Assembly: GCA_016292255.1 (NCBI GenBank)
Contig: JAEEZZ010000039.1
Span: 1-63,527, forward strand
Length of the DNA stretch: 63,527 bases
Direction: 5' to 3'
Origin: Oscillospiraceae bacterium
GTDB taxonomy: Bacteria; Bacillota; Clostridia; Oscillospirales; Oscillospiraceae
Under the pieces are notes generated by a model, which did not search any database, was not told the DNA's origin, and was given only the letters and a program-made list of their open reading frames with translations. Both the position numbers and the translations under genes were made by a program. This document shows, one piece after another, positions 35,514 through 45,590 of this stretch. The number at the start of each line of letters is the position of its first letter. Within the stretch, counting starts at the first letter, position 1.

Positions 35514-37967
35514 ATGATCGCCAAAATCGCCCTGGACGGCTTGGTTTACGCCATTGACAAGCCCTATTCCTATCTGCTGCCGGAGCCCCTCCGGGCAGCG
35601 CGTCCGGGCTGCAGGGTCAGCGTACCCTTCGGCGCGGGGAACCGCCAGCGGGAGGGCTTGATCCTGGCGCTGGAGGACGGAGACGGCACTGGCTTGAAGG
35701 CAGTGTCCGCGCTGCTGGATCCGGAACCGGTGCTGTCACAGCGGATGCTCCATCTGGCAGCCTTTGTGCGGGAACGGTATTTCTGCACCTTCTATGAGGC
35801 CGTTCGCGCCATGCTGCCTGCCGGTCTTTGGATCCGCACCACCGAGGTCTATGTCCTGGGAAAGCTGCCTGAGGACTGGCTGGAGCGCCTGGATGGGGAT
35901 CCGCTTCCCACCCGGATCGTGCAGCTGATCCTGGACGCCGGCGGCAGACTGCGGGACGACGCCCTCTCCCGTCAGGCGGGGGATGGCGCAGACCTCCCCG
36001 AGGCCCTGCAAAAGCTGAAAAACCGAGGCTGGATCAAGGTAGAAACGGTGCTGCAGCGGAAAAACAGCGACAAAACCGAGCTGATTTTGACCTGTACCGC
36101 GGACCAGGAGCAGATCGAAGCCCATCTGCGCCGCCGGGGGAAAACCGCCTCCGTTCAGCGGGCCGTGATGGAGCTTCTGTCCACCGTGGGTGTGATCTCC
36201 CAGAAGGAGCTGCAATACTTTACCGGCGCTTCCACCCAGACCATCCGGGCCCTGGAACGGGCCGGACTGCTGCAGATCACCGCCCAGGAGCTTCTTCGCA
36301 GGACACATATCGCCCCCTATGAGGGCGACGTGCGCTTTGAACTCTCCCAGGCCCAGCGGCAGGTGTATGAAGGGCTTCTGGCCCAGATGACCGCGGCGGA
36401 ACCCGGCGCTGCGCTGCTTTTCGGCGTGACTGGCTCCGGCAAGACTGCCGTCTACATCAATCTGATCCGGCATTGTCTGGCAGAGGGGAAGTCCTCCCTG
36501 CTGCTGGTGCCGGAGATCTCTCTGACACCTCAGATGCTCAGCCTGTTTTCCGCCTGCTTCGGCAAGGAGATCGCCGTGCTCCACAGCGGGCTGCGGGTGG
36601 GGGAGCGCTTCGATGAATACAAGCGCATCGCCCGGGGTGAGGCCCGGGTGGTGATCGGCACCCGATCCGCCGTCTTTGCTCCCCTGCGGGAGCTGGGCTT
36701 GATCGTGGTGGACGAGGAACAGGAGCACACCTATAAATCTGAAAACAGCCCCCGTTATCACGCCCGTGAGGTGGCCCTCTATCGGGGCAGCCGGGAAAAG
36801 GCGCTGGTGCTGCTGGGCTCCGCCACCCCCAGCGTGGAGTCCATGTATCACGCCCAGCGGGGCGATTATACACTTTATCGGCTTCCCGGACGCTTCAACG
36901 GAAAGGATCTGCCTGCCGCTGAGCTTGTGGATATGAAGCAGGAGCTGCTCAACGGGAACGCCACCGCTGTCAGCGGCCGCCTGCTGGATGCCATCCGGGA
37001 ACGGATGGCCCGGAAAGAGAAATCCATCCTTCTGCTCAATCGCAGGGGCAGCAACCGGCTGATCCTCTGCGTGGACTGCGGCTTTGTCCCCAGCTGCCCC
37101 CGCTGCAGCGTCAATCTGACCTATCACATGGCCAACGAGCGGCTGATGTGCCACTACTGCGGCCACTCCCAGCCCGTGTTTGAAAAATGCCCGGAATGCG
37201 GCGGCCACCTCAAACGGGTGGGCATCGGAACCCAGCAGCTGGAATATGATCTGGGGAAGCTGCTTCCGGAGGCCGGGCTGCTGCGGATGGACGCAGACAC
37301 CGTGAGCGCCACGAATCCCCACGAGGCAGTGCTGTCTCGCTTTGCGGAGGGGGACGTCTCCGTGCTGATCGGCACCCAGATGGTGGCCAAGGGCCTGAAC
37401 TTCTCCGACGTGACCCTGGTGGGCGTGGTGGACGCGGACGCTTCGCTGTATGTGGACAATTACCGCTCCGCAGAGACCACCTTTGCCCTTATCACTCAAG
37501 TAGTGGGGCGCTCCGGCCGGGGACAAAAGACGGGAACGGCGCTGATCCAGACCCTTACGCCCCAAAACCCGGTGCTGCTCCAGGCCGCCGCCCAGGATTA
37601 CCCGGCGTTTTACCGCGCCGAGCTTCCCCTGCGCCGTCTGCGGAACTGCCCGCCCTTCTTCGATCTGATCCAGATCGGCTTTGCGGGCTTCCCGGAACGC
37701 TACGTGGAGGACTGCGCCCGCCGCTTTGCCCAGAGTCTGTGGCAGGGCCTGGAGGGGGCCGGTCTGCGGGGATGCGTCTCAGATCTGCTGGGCCCCGCAC
37801 CCTTTGCCGTTGCAAAGGTCAACAATCAATTTCGCTTTCGCCTGACCCTCGTCTGCAAAAACTCCAAGCCGCTGCGGCTGCTGCTCAGTGAGATGCTTCG
37901 GAGCTTCCCCAAGGAGAAAGAAAATCGCGGCGTTCGGGTCTTTGTGGATATCAACGGATACGAATAG
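35514..37967 (+). CDS. priA: Primosomal helicase PriA
   Basis: The 817-residue 3'-5' helicase restarts stalled replication forks. The N-terminal DNA-binding part is followed by Walker A GVTGSGKTAVY (near 304), the DEEQ box (VVDEEQEHTYKSE near 400), a zinc-binding block of four Cys pairs (CVDCG, CPRC, CHYCG, CPEC; about 520-565) and helicase motifs V/VI (VVGRSGRGQK near 663). Length and order match the family. def begins 12 bp after its stop. Confidence 0.97.
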   Translation: MIAKIALDGLVYAIDKPYSYLLPEPLRAARPGCRVSVPFGAGNRQREGLILALEDGDGTGLKAVSALLDPEPVLSQRMLHLAAFVRERYFCTFYEAVRAMLPAGLWIRTTEVYVLGKLPEDWLERLDGDPLPTRIVQLILDAGGRLRDDALSRQAGDGADLPEALQKLKNRGWIKVETVLQRKNSDKTELILTCTADQEQIEAHLRRRGKTASVQRAVMELLSTVGVISQKELQYFTGASTQTIRALERAGLLQITAQELLRRTHIAPYEGDVRFELSQAQRQVYEGLLAQMTAAEPGAALLFGVTGSGKTAVYINLIRHCLAEGKSSLLLVPEISLTPQMLSLFSACFGKEIAVLHSGLRVGERFDEYKRIARGEARVVIGTRSAVFAPLRELGLIVVDEEQEHTYKSENSPRYHAREVALYRGSREKALVLLGSATPSVESMYHAQRGDYTLYRLPGRFNGKDLPAAELVDMKQELLNGNATAVSGRLLDAIRERMARKEKSILLLNRRGSNRLILCVDCGFVPSCPRCSVNLTYHMANERLMCHYCGHSQPVFEKCPECGGHLKRVGIGTQQLEYDLGKLLPEAGLLRMDADTVSATNPHEAVLSRFAEGDVSVLIGTQMVAKGLNFSDVTLVGVVDADASLYVDNYRSAETTFALITQVVGRSGRGQKTGTALIQTLTPQNPVLLQAAAQDYPAFYRAELPLRRLRNCPPFFDLIQIGFAGFPERYVEDCARRFAQSLWQGLEGAGLRGCVSDLLGPAPFAVAKVNNQFRFRLTLVCKNSKPLRLLLSEMLRSFPKEKENRGVRVFVDINGYE

Positions 37968-37979
37968 GAGAATCACAGT

Positions 37980-38483
37980 ATGGCAACCAGGAATATCATC
38001 ACCGAGGGCAATCCCACTTTGACCAAGGTCTGCCGGCCGGTCACGTCCTTTGACGAGCGTCTGGCCACCCTGATCGACGACATGAAGGAGACCGTAGTCC
38101 AGGCCAACGGGATCGGTCTGGCCGCGCCCCAGGTGGGCGTGCTTCGCAGAGTCGTTGTGGTGGATCTGGGCGAGGAGATCATCGAGCTGGTCAACCCCAG
38201 GATCCTGGAGCAGTCGGGGGAACAGGACGGCCTGGAGGGCTGTCTCAGCGTCCCGGAACGCTTCGGCATGGTGAAGCGCCCCAACTACGTGAAGCTTGAG
38301 GCGCAGGATCGGCACGGAGACTGGTATGAATACGAGGGAGAAGAGCTGATCGCCCGCTGCTTCTGCCATGAGCTGGAGCACCTGGACGGCCATCTCTATA
38401 CGGAGCGCGCCTACCGGATGCTCAGCCGGGAGGAATACGAGGAGCTCATGCAGCAGGATACTGAGCAGGAGGCGCAGAAATGA
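37980..38483 (+). CDS. def: Peptide deformylase
   Basis: The 167-residue metalloenzyme removes the formyl group from new proteins. All three motifs are visible: GIGLAAPQVG (near 41), EGCLSVP (near 82) and the metal site CHELEHLDG (near 131), where the usual QHExDHLxG has Cys for Gln before the first His. Its stop overlaps the fmt start (ATGA), joining formylation and deformylation in one unit. Confidence 0.96.
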   Translation: MATRNIITEGNPTLTKVCRPVTSFDERLATLIDDMKETVVQANGIGLAAPQVGVLRRVVVVDLGEEIIELVNPRILEQSGEQDGLEGCLSVPERFGMVKRPNYVKLEAQDRHGDWYEYEGEELIARCFCHELEHLDGHLYTERAYRMLSREEYEELMQQDTEQEAQK

Positions 38484-39394
38484 GATTGGTGTTCATGGGA
38501 ACACCGGCCTTTGCAGCAGCCTGTCTCTCCGCTGTTCTGGAAACGGAGCATGAGGTGGTGGGCGTCTACACAAAGCCGGATACGCCGAAGAACCGGGGCA
38601 TGAAGCTGATTCCCTCCGAGGTGAAGGTCCTGGCCCAGGCCCACGGCCTTCCGGTCTATCAGCCCACAGGCTTTCGGGACGACGAAGTGTACGAGACCCT
38701 CAAGGCCCTGGCCCCGGATCTGATCGTGGCGGTGGCCTACGGGAAGCTCCTGCCCCAGCGGGTGCTGGACATCCCGCCGCTTGGCTGTATCAACATCCAC
38801 GGCAGCATCCTGCCCGCCCTGCGGGGGGCTGCCCCGGTTCAGTGGGCCGTACTCAACGATCTGCCGGAGACCGGCGTGACGGCCATGTACCTCAACGCCG
38901 GCATGGACGAGGGCGACATCATCGACGTCCGGACTACCCCCATCGGCGAGACGGAGACCGCCGGCGAGCTGATGGACCGTCTGGCTGTATTAGGGGCGGA
39001 GCTGCTGCGGGATACTCTCTCCGCCATTGCCGGGGGGACTGCCTCCCGCAGGGCCCAGGATCCCGCCCTGGCCAGCTACGCGCCGATGCTGACGAAGGAG
39101 CTTTCTCCCATCGATTGGACACAGCCTGCCAGACACATTCTGGCGCAGATCCGGGGGCTGAATCCCTGGCCTGCAGCCACTGCCACCCTGGGCGGTACCG
39201 AGTTCAAGATCTGGGAGGCGCGGGCAAACGCCCAGCGCACCGACGCTGAACCGGGCGCCCCGGTGAGTCTGACAAAAGCCGGGCTTGTGGTTGCCTGCGG
39301 CGACGGTACGATCCTGATCACCAAGCTGCAGGCCCCCGGCGGAAAGGCCATGGCCGCCGCCGACTATTTCCGGGGACACCCGATCGATATTTAG
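38480..39394 (+). CDS. fmt: Methionyl-tRNA formyltransferase
   Basis: The 304-residue enzyme formylates initiator Met-tRNA using 10-formyl-THF. The catalytic Asn-His-Asp set appears in INIHGSILPALRGAAP (near 106) and GMDEGDI (near 141). The C-terminal tRNA-binding domain is present. A 7-bp tandem array begins directly at the stop codon, before rsmB. Confidence 0.96.
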   Translation: MRLVFMGTPAFAAACLSAVLETEHEVVGVYTKPDTPKNRGMKLIPSEVKVLAQAHGLPVYQPTGFRDDEVYETLKALAPDLIVAVAYGKLLPQRVLDIPPLGCINIHGSILPALRGAAPVQWAVLNDLPETGVTAMYLNAGMDEGDIIDVRTTPIGETETAGELMDRLAVLGAELLRDTLSAIAGGTASRRAQDPALASYAPMLTKELSPIDWTQPARHILAQIRGLNPWPAATATLGGTEFKIWEARANAQRTDAEPGAPVSLTKAGLVVACGDGTILITKLQAPGGKAMAAADYFRGHPIDI

Positions 39395-39422
39395 GGAATA
39401 GAGAATAGTGAATAGGGAATAA
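39395..39422. repeat. 7-bp tandem array after fmt (GAATAG-type)
   Basis: Four 7-mers GGAATAG, AGAATAG, TGAATAG, GGAATAA occupy 39395-39422, starting right after the fmt TAG. Because the unit is 7 bp long and contains TAG, stops fall in all three frames. Confidence 0.8.
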
Positions 39423-39448
39423 GTATCTTCATTCTAAAAGGAGTGCCT

Positions 39449-40753
39449 ATGTCCGCGAGAGACACCGCCTTATCTGTACTGATCGCCTGCCGCCGGAACG
39501 GCGCGTGGTCCGACGCCGCGCTGAAGCAACAGCTGGCCAAGGACCGTCTGGACCGGCGGGACGCCGCGCTGGCTACGCGACTCTGTGCCTCCGTACTGCA
39601 AAACCGGCTGCTGCTGGACGAATGGATCAGCCGCTACTTGAAGGGGAAGCTGTCCGCCCTCCAGCCCGTGGTGCTGGACGTGCTGCGGCTGGCAGTCTGT
39701 CAGCTGCGCTTCTTTGACAAGCTGCCCCCCTCCGCCGTGGTGGACGAGGCGGTGAATCAGACCAAACGCTTGGCAAATCCCAGGGCAGCGGGCCTGGTGA
39801 ACGGCCTGCTGCGGGCCATGCTCCGGGATCCCTCCAGGCTGACACTGCCGGAGGATCTCTTCATCCGCTACAGCCATCCCCGGGAGCTGGTGGAGCTCCT
39901 GCGGGAGAACCTGGGGGAGGAGGACCTGGAAGCCCTGCTGGCCTGTCACAATCAAGCTCCGGCAGTCTATGCCCAGGTGAATACTCTCCGCACCGACGGG
40001 GCGACTCTGGCGGCCGCATTTCGTGCCGAGGGCATGGAAGCGGAGCCCCATCCCTGGCTTCCGGACTGCCTGCTGCTGTCCGGCGGGGGAGTGGAACAGA
40101 GCGCCGCTTTCCGGGAGGGCCTGTTCTACGTGCAGGACCCGGCTGCCCGACTGGCGGTGCTGGCCCTGGATCCAAAGCCCGGCGATCGGGTGCTGGACTG
40201 CTGCGCCGCCCCCGGCGGGAAGAGCTTTGCTGCCGCCATCGCCATGCAAAACAAGGGCGAGATCACTGCCTGCGACATCCATCCCCACAAGCTTTCCCTG
40301 ATCACGGCCGGGGCGGAACGGCTGGGGATCTGCGGCCTCAGCGTCCGGGAACAGGACGCGTCCAAGCCGAATCCCGAATGGGAAGGGAAATTCGACCGGA
40401 TCATCGCCGACGTGCCCTGCTCCGGTCTGGGGGTCATCCGGAAAAAGCCGGATATCCGCTACAAGGCGCTTGCTCCGATGGAGCAGCTGCCGGAGCTGCA
40501 GCGCCGGATCCTGGAAGCCCAGGCCTCCCATCTGCGCCCGGGCGGGACCCTTGTGTATTCCACCTGTACGATCCTGCGTCGGGAAAACGAAGCTGTGGTG
40601 GAGGCCTTTCTCCGCGACCACCCGGAATTCTCCCCGGCGGCGATGGAGCTGCCCGGCCTTGGGCAGATCGCCGACGGCCGGAAGACGCTTTTGCCCTGCA
40701 GAGAGGGAACCGACGGTTTCTTCTTTGCAAAACTGATCAAACGAAATGACTGA
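39449..40753 (+). CDS. rsmB: 16S rRNA m5C967 methyltransferase RsmB
   Basis: The 434-residue protein has an N-terminal NusB-like RNA-binding domain (about 1-140) and a SAM methyltransferase domain. The latter shows CAAPGGKSFAAA (near 252), the motif IV Cys in DVPCSGLGVIRKKPDIR and the catalytic Cys in YSTCTI. It methylates C967 of 16S rRNA. I chose ATG 39449 over GTG 39443, since AAGGAG is optimally spaced from the former. Its end overlaps rlmN by 8 bp. Confidence 0.95.
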   Translation: MSARDTALSVLIACRRNGAWSDAALKQQLAKDRLDRRDAALATRLCASVLQNRLLLDEWISRYLKGKLSALQPVVLDVLRLAVCQLRFFDKLPPSAVVDEAVNQTKRLANPRAAGLVNGLLRAMLRDPSRLTLPEDLFIRYSHPRELVELLRENLGEEDLEALLACHNQAPAVYAQVNTLRTDGATLAAAFRAEGMEAEPHPWLPDCLLLSGGGVEQSAAFREGLFYVQDPAARLAVLALDPKPGDRVLDCCAAPGGKSFAAAIAMQNKGEITACDIHPHKLSLITAGAERLGICGLSVREQDASKPNPEWEGKFDRIIADVPCSGLGVIRKKPDIRYKALAPMEQLPELQRRILEAQASHLRPGGTLVYSTCTILRRENEAVVEAFLRDHPEFSPAAMELPGLGQIADGRKTLLPCREGTDGFFFAKLIKRND

Positions 40754-41780
40754 AATCAAAACACTGAATTTAGCGGAGCTGAAAACCGCGCTGGCGGAGT
40801 TGGGGCAACCGGCGTTCCGTGCCAAACAGGTCTTTTCCTGGCTCCACCGCGGGGTCCGCTCCTTTGATGAAATGACCGATCTGTCCAAGTCTCTGCGGGA
40901 GACGCTGGCGGAGCATTATCTTCTCACCGCGCCGGTTCCGGTGCGCCGCCAGGAATCCCAGCTGGACGGGACGATCAAATACCTCTGGCAGCTCCACGAC
41001 GGCAGCTGCGTGGAAACAGTGCTGATGCGCTATCACCACGGCAACACCGTTTGCATCTCCTCCGAGGTGGGCTGCGCCATGGGCTGTGCCTTCTGCGCCT
41101 CCACCATCGGCGGCCTGGTTCGCCGCCTCTCCGCCGGGGAAATGCTGGACGAGGTGATGTTCACCGAGCTGGACTCCGGCCTCACGGTGTCCAATATCGT
41201 GCTGATGGGGATCGGCGAGCCCCTGGACAACTACGACAACGTCACCCGCTTTCTGGAGCTGATCAACAGCGGCGAGGGCCGGAACATCGGAATGCGCCAT
41301 ATCAGCCTTTCCACCTGCGGCATCGTGCCGCGGATCCTGGAGCTGGCGGAAAGCAAGCTGCAGCTGACCCTCTCCGTCAGCCTGCACGCCCCGGACGACG
41401 AGACCCGCAGCAGGATCATGCCCGTGAACCGGCGCTGGCCGGTGGATGAGCTGCTCTCCGCCTGCCGCAGCTATTACGAGAAAACAGGCCGCCGGATCTC
41501 CTTTGAATACGCCATGATCCGGGACGTGAACGACAGCCCGGAGGCGGCGCGGCTACTGCTGCGAAAGCTGAAGGGCCTGCCGGCCCATGTGAATCTGATC
41601 CCCCTTAACCATGTGGAGGAGAGCCCGCTGAAGCCCAGCGAACGCGCCACGGTGCTGCGCTTCCAGAAGCTGCTGGAGGAGCAGGGCGTGACCTGCACCG
41701 TTCGCAGGACTCTGGGCAGCGATATCGACGCGTCCTGCGGGCAGCTGCGGAAAAAGTTCACGCAAAAATCCACATCATGA
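40746..41780 (+). CDS. rlmN: Dual-specificity RNA methyltransferase RlmN
   Basis: This 344-residue radical SAM enzyme methylates A2503 of 23S rRNA and A37 of some tRNAs. The cluster-binding CAMGCAFC motif (CxxxCxxC, near 115) and the methyl-carrying Cys near the C-terminus (GSDIDASCGQL) are present. It overlaps rsmB by 8 bp. Related Cfr proteins give antibiotic resistance, but the sequence and operon place point to RlmN. Confidence 0.96.
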   Translation: MTEIKTLNLAELKTALAELGQPAFRAKQVFSWLHRGVRSFDEMTDLSKSLRETLAEHYLLTAPVPVRRQESQLDGTIKYLWQLHDGSCVETVLMRYHHGNTVCISSEVGCAMGCAFCASTIGGLVRRLSAGEMLDEVMFTELDSGLTVSNIVLMGIGEPLDNYDNVTRFLELINSGEGRNIGMRHISLSTCGIVPRILELAESKLQLTLSVSLHAPDDETRSRIMPVNRRWPVDELLSACRSYYEKTGRRISFEYAMIRDVNDSPEAARLLLRKLKGLPAHVNLIPLNHVEESPLKPSERATVLRFQKLLEEQGVTCTVRRTLGSDIDASCGQLRKKFTQKSTS

Positions 41781-41828
41781 ATCCCAAGCCCGTGCATTTT
41801 GCCCGGGCGGAGAAAGGAGCTGTGCTGT

Positions 41829-42560
41829 ATGGAAGCCTGGGGACTGACCGATCCCGGTCTGGTTCGCTCTGAGAATCAGGATTATTATCTGCTTCAGCAG
41901 CTTGGCGAGCATGACTTCCTTGCCGTTGTCTGCGACGGCATGGGGGGCGCGAAATCCGGCAATGTGGCAAGCCGCCTGGCCGCCGAGGTGTTTGTGGAGG
42001 AGCTCAAGCGGGGCTATCGCGCCGGCATGAACCAGGAGCAGGCGGATTACCTGCTTCGCACTGCCGCCTCCATCGCCAATACCGCCGTCTATGAAAACGC
42101 GCAGCTGAATGAAGAAATGTCCGGCATGGGCACCACCCTGGTGGCGGTGCTTGCCGTGGGGAAGCGGGCCTACTTCGCCAACGTGGGAGACAGCAGAGGC
42201 TATCTGATGAACCGGCAGGGGATCCAGCGGGTGACGGTGGATCATTCCCTGGTGGAGCTGATGGTGCAGCGGGGCGAGCTGACCTCCGAGCAGGCGAAGA
42301 GCTACCCGGGAAAGAATTTTATCACTCGTGCCATCGGCACCGAAAAAACAGTCGTTTGTGACCTCTACACGGCTACCCTGCGGCAGGGGGATTGTATCCT
42401 GCTCTGCAGCGACGGCCTGACGAATCACCTGGCCGATCAGGAGCTGCTGTTTGAAGTGATCCACGGCGTCAAAAAAGAGGATTGCTGTCAACGCCTGCTG
42501 GGAATCGCGAAGGAGCGCGGCGCACCGGATAATGTGACCGTCGTTCTCATCGCCTACTGA
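41829..42560 (+). CDS. stp: PP2C-type protein phosphatase (Stp/PrpC)
   Basis: The 243-residue Ser/Thr phosphatase shows the PP2C metal motifs: RSENQD (near 14), VCDGMGG (near 36), GDSR and the final APDNVTVVLI. It reverses phosphorylation by the PASTA kinase encoded 16 bp downstream, a conserved Gram-positive pair. ATG 41829 follows GAAAGGAG. Two-metal Asp residues are all present, so it should be active. Confidence 0.94.
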   Translation: MEAWGLTDPGLVRSENQDYYLLQQLGEHDFLAVVCDGMGGAKSGNVASRLAAEVFVEELKRGYRAGMNQEQADYLLRTAASIANTAVYENAQLNEEMSGMGTTLVAVLAVGKRAYFANVGDSRGYLMNRQGIQRVTVDHSLVELMVQRGELTSEQAKSYPGKNFITRAIGTEKTVVCDLYTATLRQGDCILLCSDGLTNHLADQELLFEVIHGVKKEDCCQRLLGIAKERGAPDNVTVVLIAY

Positions 42561-42576
42561 CCTGGAAGGGAGAATC

Positions 42577-44622
42577 ATGATGGAAAAATACATTGGAATG
42601 ATTCTGGACGGACGGTATGAGATTCTGGAGATCATCGGCGTGGGCGGCATGGCCGTCGTCTACAAGGCCATCGATCACCGGTTGAATCGTCTTGTCGCCG
42701 TCAAAATCCTAAAGGACGATTACCTCAACGACGCGGATTTCCGCCGCCGTTTTCACGGAGAGTCCCAGGCGGTTGCCATGCTGTCCCATCCCAACATCGT
42801 CAGCGTCTACGACGTGTCCAAGAACGACGATCTGGACTATATCGTGATGGAGCTGATCGACGGGATCACGCTGAAGCAGTATATGGATCAGCGCGCCCCC
42901 CTTTCCTGGCGGGAAACGCTGCATTTTGCCATGCAGATCGCCAAGGCGCTGGAGCACGCCCACAGCCGCAGCATCATCCACCGGGACATCAAGCCCCATA
43001 ACGTGATGATCCTTAAGGACGGCAGCGTCAAGGTCGCCGATTTCGGCATCGCCCGCATCGCCTCCGCCCAGAACACGCTGACCAAGGAGGCCCTGGGCTC
43101 CGTCCACTACATCTCTCCCGAGCAGGCCAGAGGCGCCCGGGTGGATAACCGTTCGGATATCTACTCCCTGGGCGTGGTCATGTACGAGATGCTCACAGGG
43201 CGGCCGCCCTACGACGGGGAAACGCCGGTGAGCGTGGCGATCCAGCATATCAACGGGACGCCTCTTTCTCCCTCGCTGCTCAACAGCGAGATCCCGACGG
43301 GTCTGGAGCAGATCACCATGCACGCCATGTGTTCCGATCTGAATATCCGCTATTCCTCCATCACCGATATGCTCAAGGACATGGAGGAATTCCGCAAGAA
43401 TCCGTCCATTCGCTTTACCTTCCTGCCCAACGCCAGCGCCTCCGGCGTGGCGGGCAGCCCCCGGGTCCAGCCCGCAAAGCAGCAGGGTGCGCCCAGCCGG
43501 GAAAAGGAGCTGGAACGGGAGTACGAGCGCCAGGATCGGGAGGAACGGCGCAGACAGATCTGGATGATCGCGGCCATTTCCCTTGCGGTGTTGGCACTGA
43601 TCGGCCTGCTGTTCTTGATCCTCAGCAAATCCGGCGAGGACAGCCCCGTGGAGACCACCGCTGCGCCGGTGAGCACAGTCCCCAGCGAGGTGCGCGTGCC
43701 TGCCCTCATCGGATCCATGTTTGACGAGATCCCGCCGGATACCTATCCCTACATCAAGCTGGTGGTCAACGAGAGCTCCTACGTATACAACGACAAGTGG
43801 CCCGCAGGCGTCATCTGCGATCAAAAGCCGGGCGTCGGCGAGAAGGTCACCCCGGGCACCGAGGTGTTTGTCTATATTTCCCTGGGTGAGCAGACCGACG
43901 CCATGCCCCGTTTGAAGGGCTCTACCGCGGAAAACGCCAACAGCCTGCTGAAGGCCCTGCATATCCAGCTTACCGTTCTGACCGACAAGGAATACAGCGA
44001 CGACGTTCCCGAGGGCCGCGTGACCCGCACCGATCCCGAGGAAGGCACGACGCTGAAAAACGGCCAGGTGGTGACGGTCTACATCAGCATGGGCAAGGAG
44101 ATCAAGACCCAGAAGGTCCCCTCGGTGCAGGGAGCTTCCCTGTCCAACGCCACCGCAGCCATCCACGGCCGCAATCTGGAGATCAGCGTCAAGGAGGAGT
44201 ACAGTCCCACTGTGGAGGCGGGATACGTGATCTCCCAGTCTCCCGATGCCGGTACGGAGGTCGAGGAGGGAACCACGGTCACCGTGGTGGTGTCCAAGGG
44301 CAAGCAAACCGTCACGGTCCCCGATGTGGTCGGTAAATCCAGATCCAGCGCTGTGGAGCAGCTGGAAGGGCTCCTGTTTGTGGTAAAGATCGATTCGATG
44401 TACCATGACTCTGTGCTCTCGGGCCTGGTCATCAGCCAGGATCCGGTGGGCAACACGGAGCTGATGCCCGGCAGTACGGTCCACATCGTCGTTTCCCTGG
44501 GCCCCACGCCGCCCCCCAGCAGCGAGCCGACGGAGCCCAGCCAGAACCCAGAGCCGTCCAGCGAACCGACGGAGCCGTCCTCCGATCCCACGGAGCCGTC
44601 TGAATCAAACGCGAATCCTTGA
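42577..44622 (+). CDS. prkC: PASTA-domain Ser/Thr protein kinase (PrkC/PknB type)
   Basis: The 681-residue kinase has an N-terminal Hanks domain (1-275): G-loop IGVGGMAVVY, K in AVKIL, HRDIKPHN and DFG. A juxtamembrane charged segment, one membrane helix (about 328-349) and four extracellular PASTA repeats (about 367-640) follow, then a Ser/Pro/Glu/Thr-rich tail with PSSEPTEPS units. PASTA domains sense muropeptides or lipid II, linking wall state to growth and spore germination. The tail may cross the wall. It forms a unit with the upstream phosphatase and downstream rsgA. Confidence 0.96.
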   Translation: MMEKYIGMILDGRYEILEIIGVGGMAVVYKAIDHRLNRLVAVKILKDDYLNDADFRRRFHGESQAVAMLSHPNIVSVYDVSKNDDLDYIVMELIDGITLKQYMDQRAPLSWRETLHFAMQIAKALEHAHSRSIIHRDIKPHNVMILKDGSVKVADFGIARIASAQNTLTKEALGSVHYISPEQARGARVDNRSDIYSLGVVMYEMLTGRPPYDGETPVSVAIQHINGTPLSPSLLNSEIPTGLEQITMHAMCSDLNIRYSSITDMLKDMEEFRKNPSIRFTFLPNASASGVAGSPRVQPAKQQGAPSREKELEREYERQDREERRRQIWMIAAISLAVLALIGLLFLILSKSGEDSPVETTAAPVSTVPSEVRVPALIGSMFDEIPPDTYPYIKLVVNESSYVYNDKWPAGVICDQKPGVGEKVTPGTEVFVYISLGEQTDAMPRLKGSTAENANSLLKALHIQLTVLTDKEYSDDVPEGRVTRTDPEEGTTLKNGQVVTVYISMGKEIKTQKVPSVQGASLSNATAAIHGRNLEISVKEEYSPTVEAGYVISQSPDAGTEVEEGTTVTVVVSKGKQTVTVPDVVGKSRSSAVEQLEGLLFVVKIDSMYHDSVLSGLVISQDPVGNTELMPGSTVHIVVSLGPTPPPSSEPTEPSQNPEPSSEPTEPSSDPTEPSESNANP

Positions 44623-44635
44623 CGGGAGCGTTGCT

Positions 44636-45523
44636 ATGGAGCAGTTAAAAGGCGTTATCATCAAAGCCCTTTCCGGTTTCTATTACGTAGCCTCGGAGGA
44701 TCAGATCTACGAATGCCGCGCCAGAGGCAGGTTTCGGAAGACGGGGGAGTCCCCCCTGGTGGGCGACCGGGTCTTCTTTGCCCCGGAGCCCGGGCTGAAG
44801 GGGACCGTGTCGGATATCCTTCCCCGCAGGAACCATTTCCTGCGGCCTGCCGTGGCGAATCTGGACGCCCTTGTGATCCTTGCGTCCTGCTCGATCCCTG
44901 TCACAGATCCCTTCCTCATCGACCGCATGACCGCCATTGCCATCCGGCAGGGCGTCAGCCCGGTGATCTGCGTCAACAAGTCCGATCTCAGCGCGCCGGA
45001 GCCCCTGGCGGATATCTACCGCACCGCCGGCTTCCCCGTGGTATGCACCAGCGCGGAAACAGGCGCAGGAATCGCTGAGCTGCGGGCCCTGATCCAGGGA
45101 AAGACCGTGGCCTTCACCGGGAACTCCGGGGTGGGTAAGAGCGCGATCCTGTCCAGGCTTTGCCCCGACCGACCCATCGAGACCGGCGAGGTCTCCCAGA
45201 AGCTGGGCCGTGGCCGACATACCACCCGTCACGTGGAGCTCTACCCCCTGGGGATGGAGACCTATGCCGCGGATACCCCCGGCTTCTCCTCCTTCGACCT
45301 GGAGCAGATGGACGCCATCCCCAAAGAGGAGCTGGAAAGCCTCTTCCCGGATTTTCGCCCCTTCCTCGGCCATTGCCGTTTCCCGGACTGCTCCCACAGA
45401 AAGGAACCGGACTGCGGCGTTGTCGCGGCCGTCGCCCGAGGCGAGATCTGCCTTTCCCGTCACAAGAGCTATCTGCGGCTGTATGAAGCGGCCATGCAGA
45501 TCAAGCCCTGGGAACAGAAATAA
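44636..45523 (+). CDS. rsgA: Ribosome small subunit GTPase RsgA
   Basis: The 295-residue GTPase helps final 30S maturation. An N-terminal OB fold precedes a circularly permuted GTPase, with NKSD before GNSGVGKS and then DTPGFSS. A zinc-binding knuckle ends it (CRFPDCSHRKEPDCGV). It is the last gene of the operon, followed by a long hairpin. Confidence 0.96.
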   Translation: MEQLKGVIIKALSGFYYVASEDQIYECRARGRFRKTGESPLVGDRVFFAPEPGLKGTVSDILPRRNHFLRPAVANLDALVILASCSIPVTDPFLIDRMTAIAIRQGVSPVICVNKSDLSAPEPLADIYRTAGFPVVCTSAETGAGIAELRALIQGKTVAFTGNSGVGKSAILSRLCPDRPIETGEVSQKLGRGRHTTRHVELYPLGMETYAADTPGFSSFDLEQMDAIPKEELESLFPDFRPFLGHCRFPDCSHRKEPDCGVVAAVARGEICLSRHKSYLRLYEAAMQIKPWEQK

Positions 45524-45535
45524 ATTTCCCGTATG

Positions 45536-45590
45536 AACCCGCCGCCTTCCGCATAGGCTTGATCGGAAGGCGGTGGGTTTATGTATTTTT
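45536..45590 (+). terminator. Long hairpin after rsgA, overlapping the next small ORF
   Basis: AACCCGCCGCCTTCCG (45536-45551) pairs with CGGAAGGCGGTGGGTT (45564-45579), 16 positions with one G-T. It is followed by TATGTATTTTT. It likely terminates the rsgA operon but also hides the ribosome site of the ORF at 45581. Confidence 0.65.
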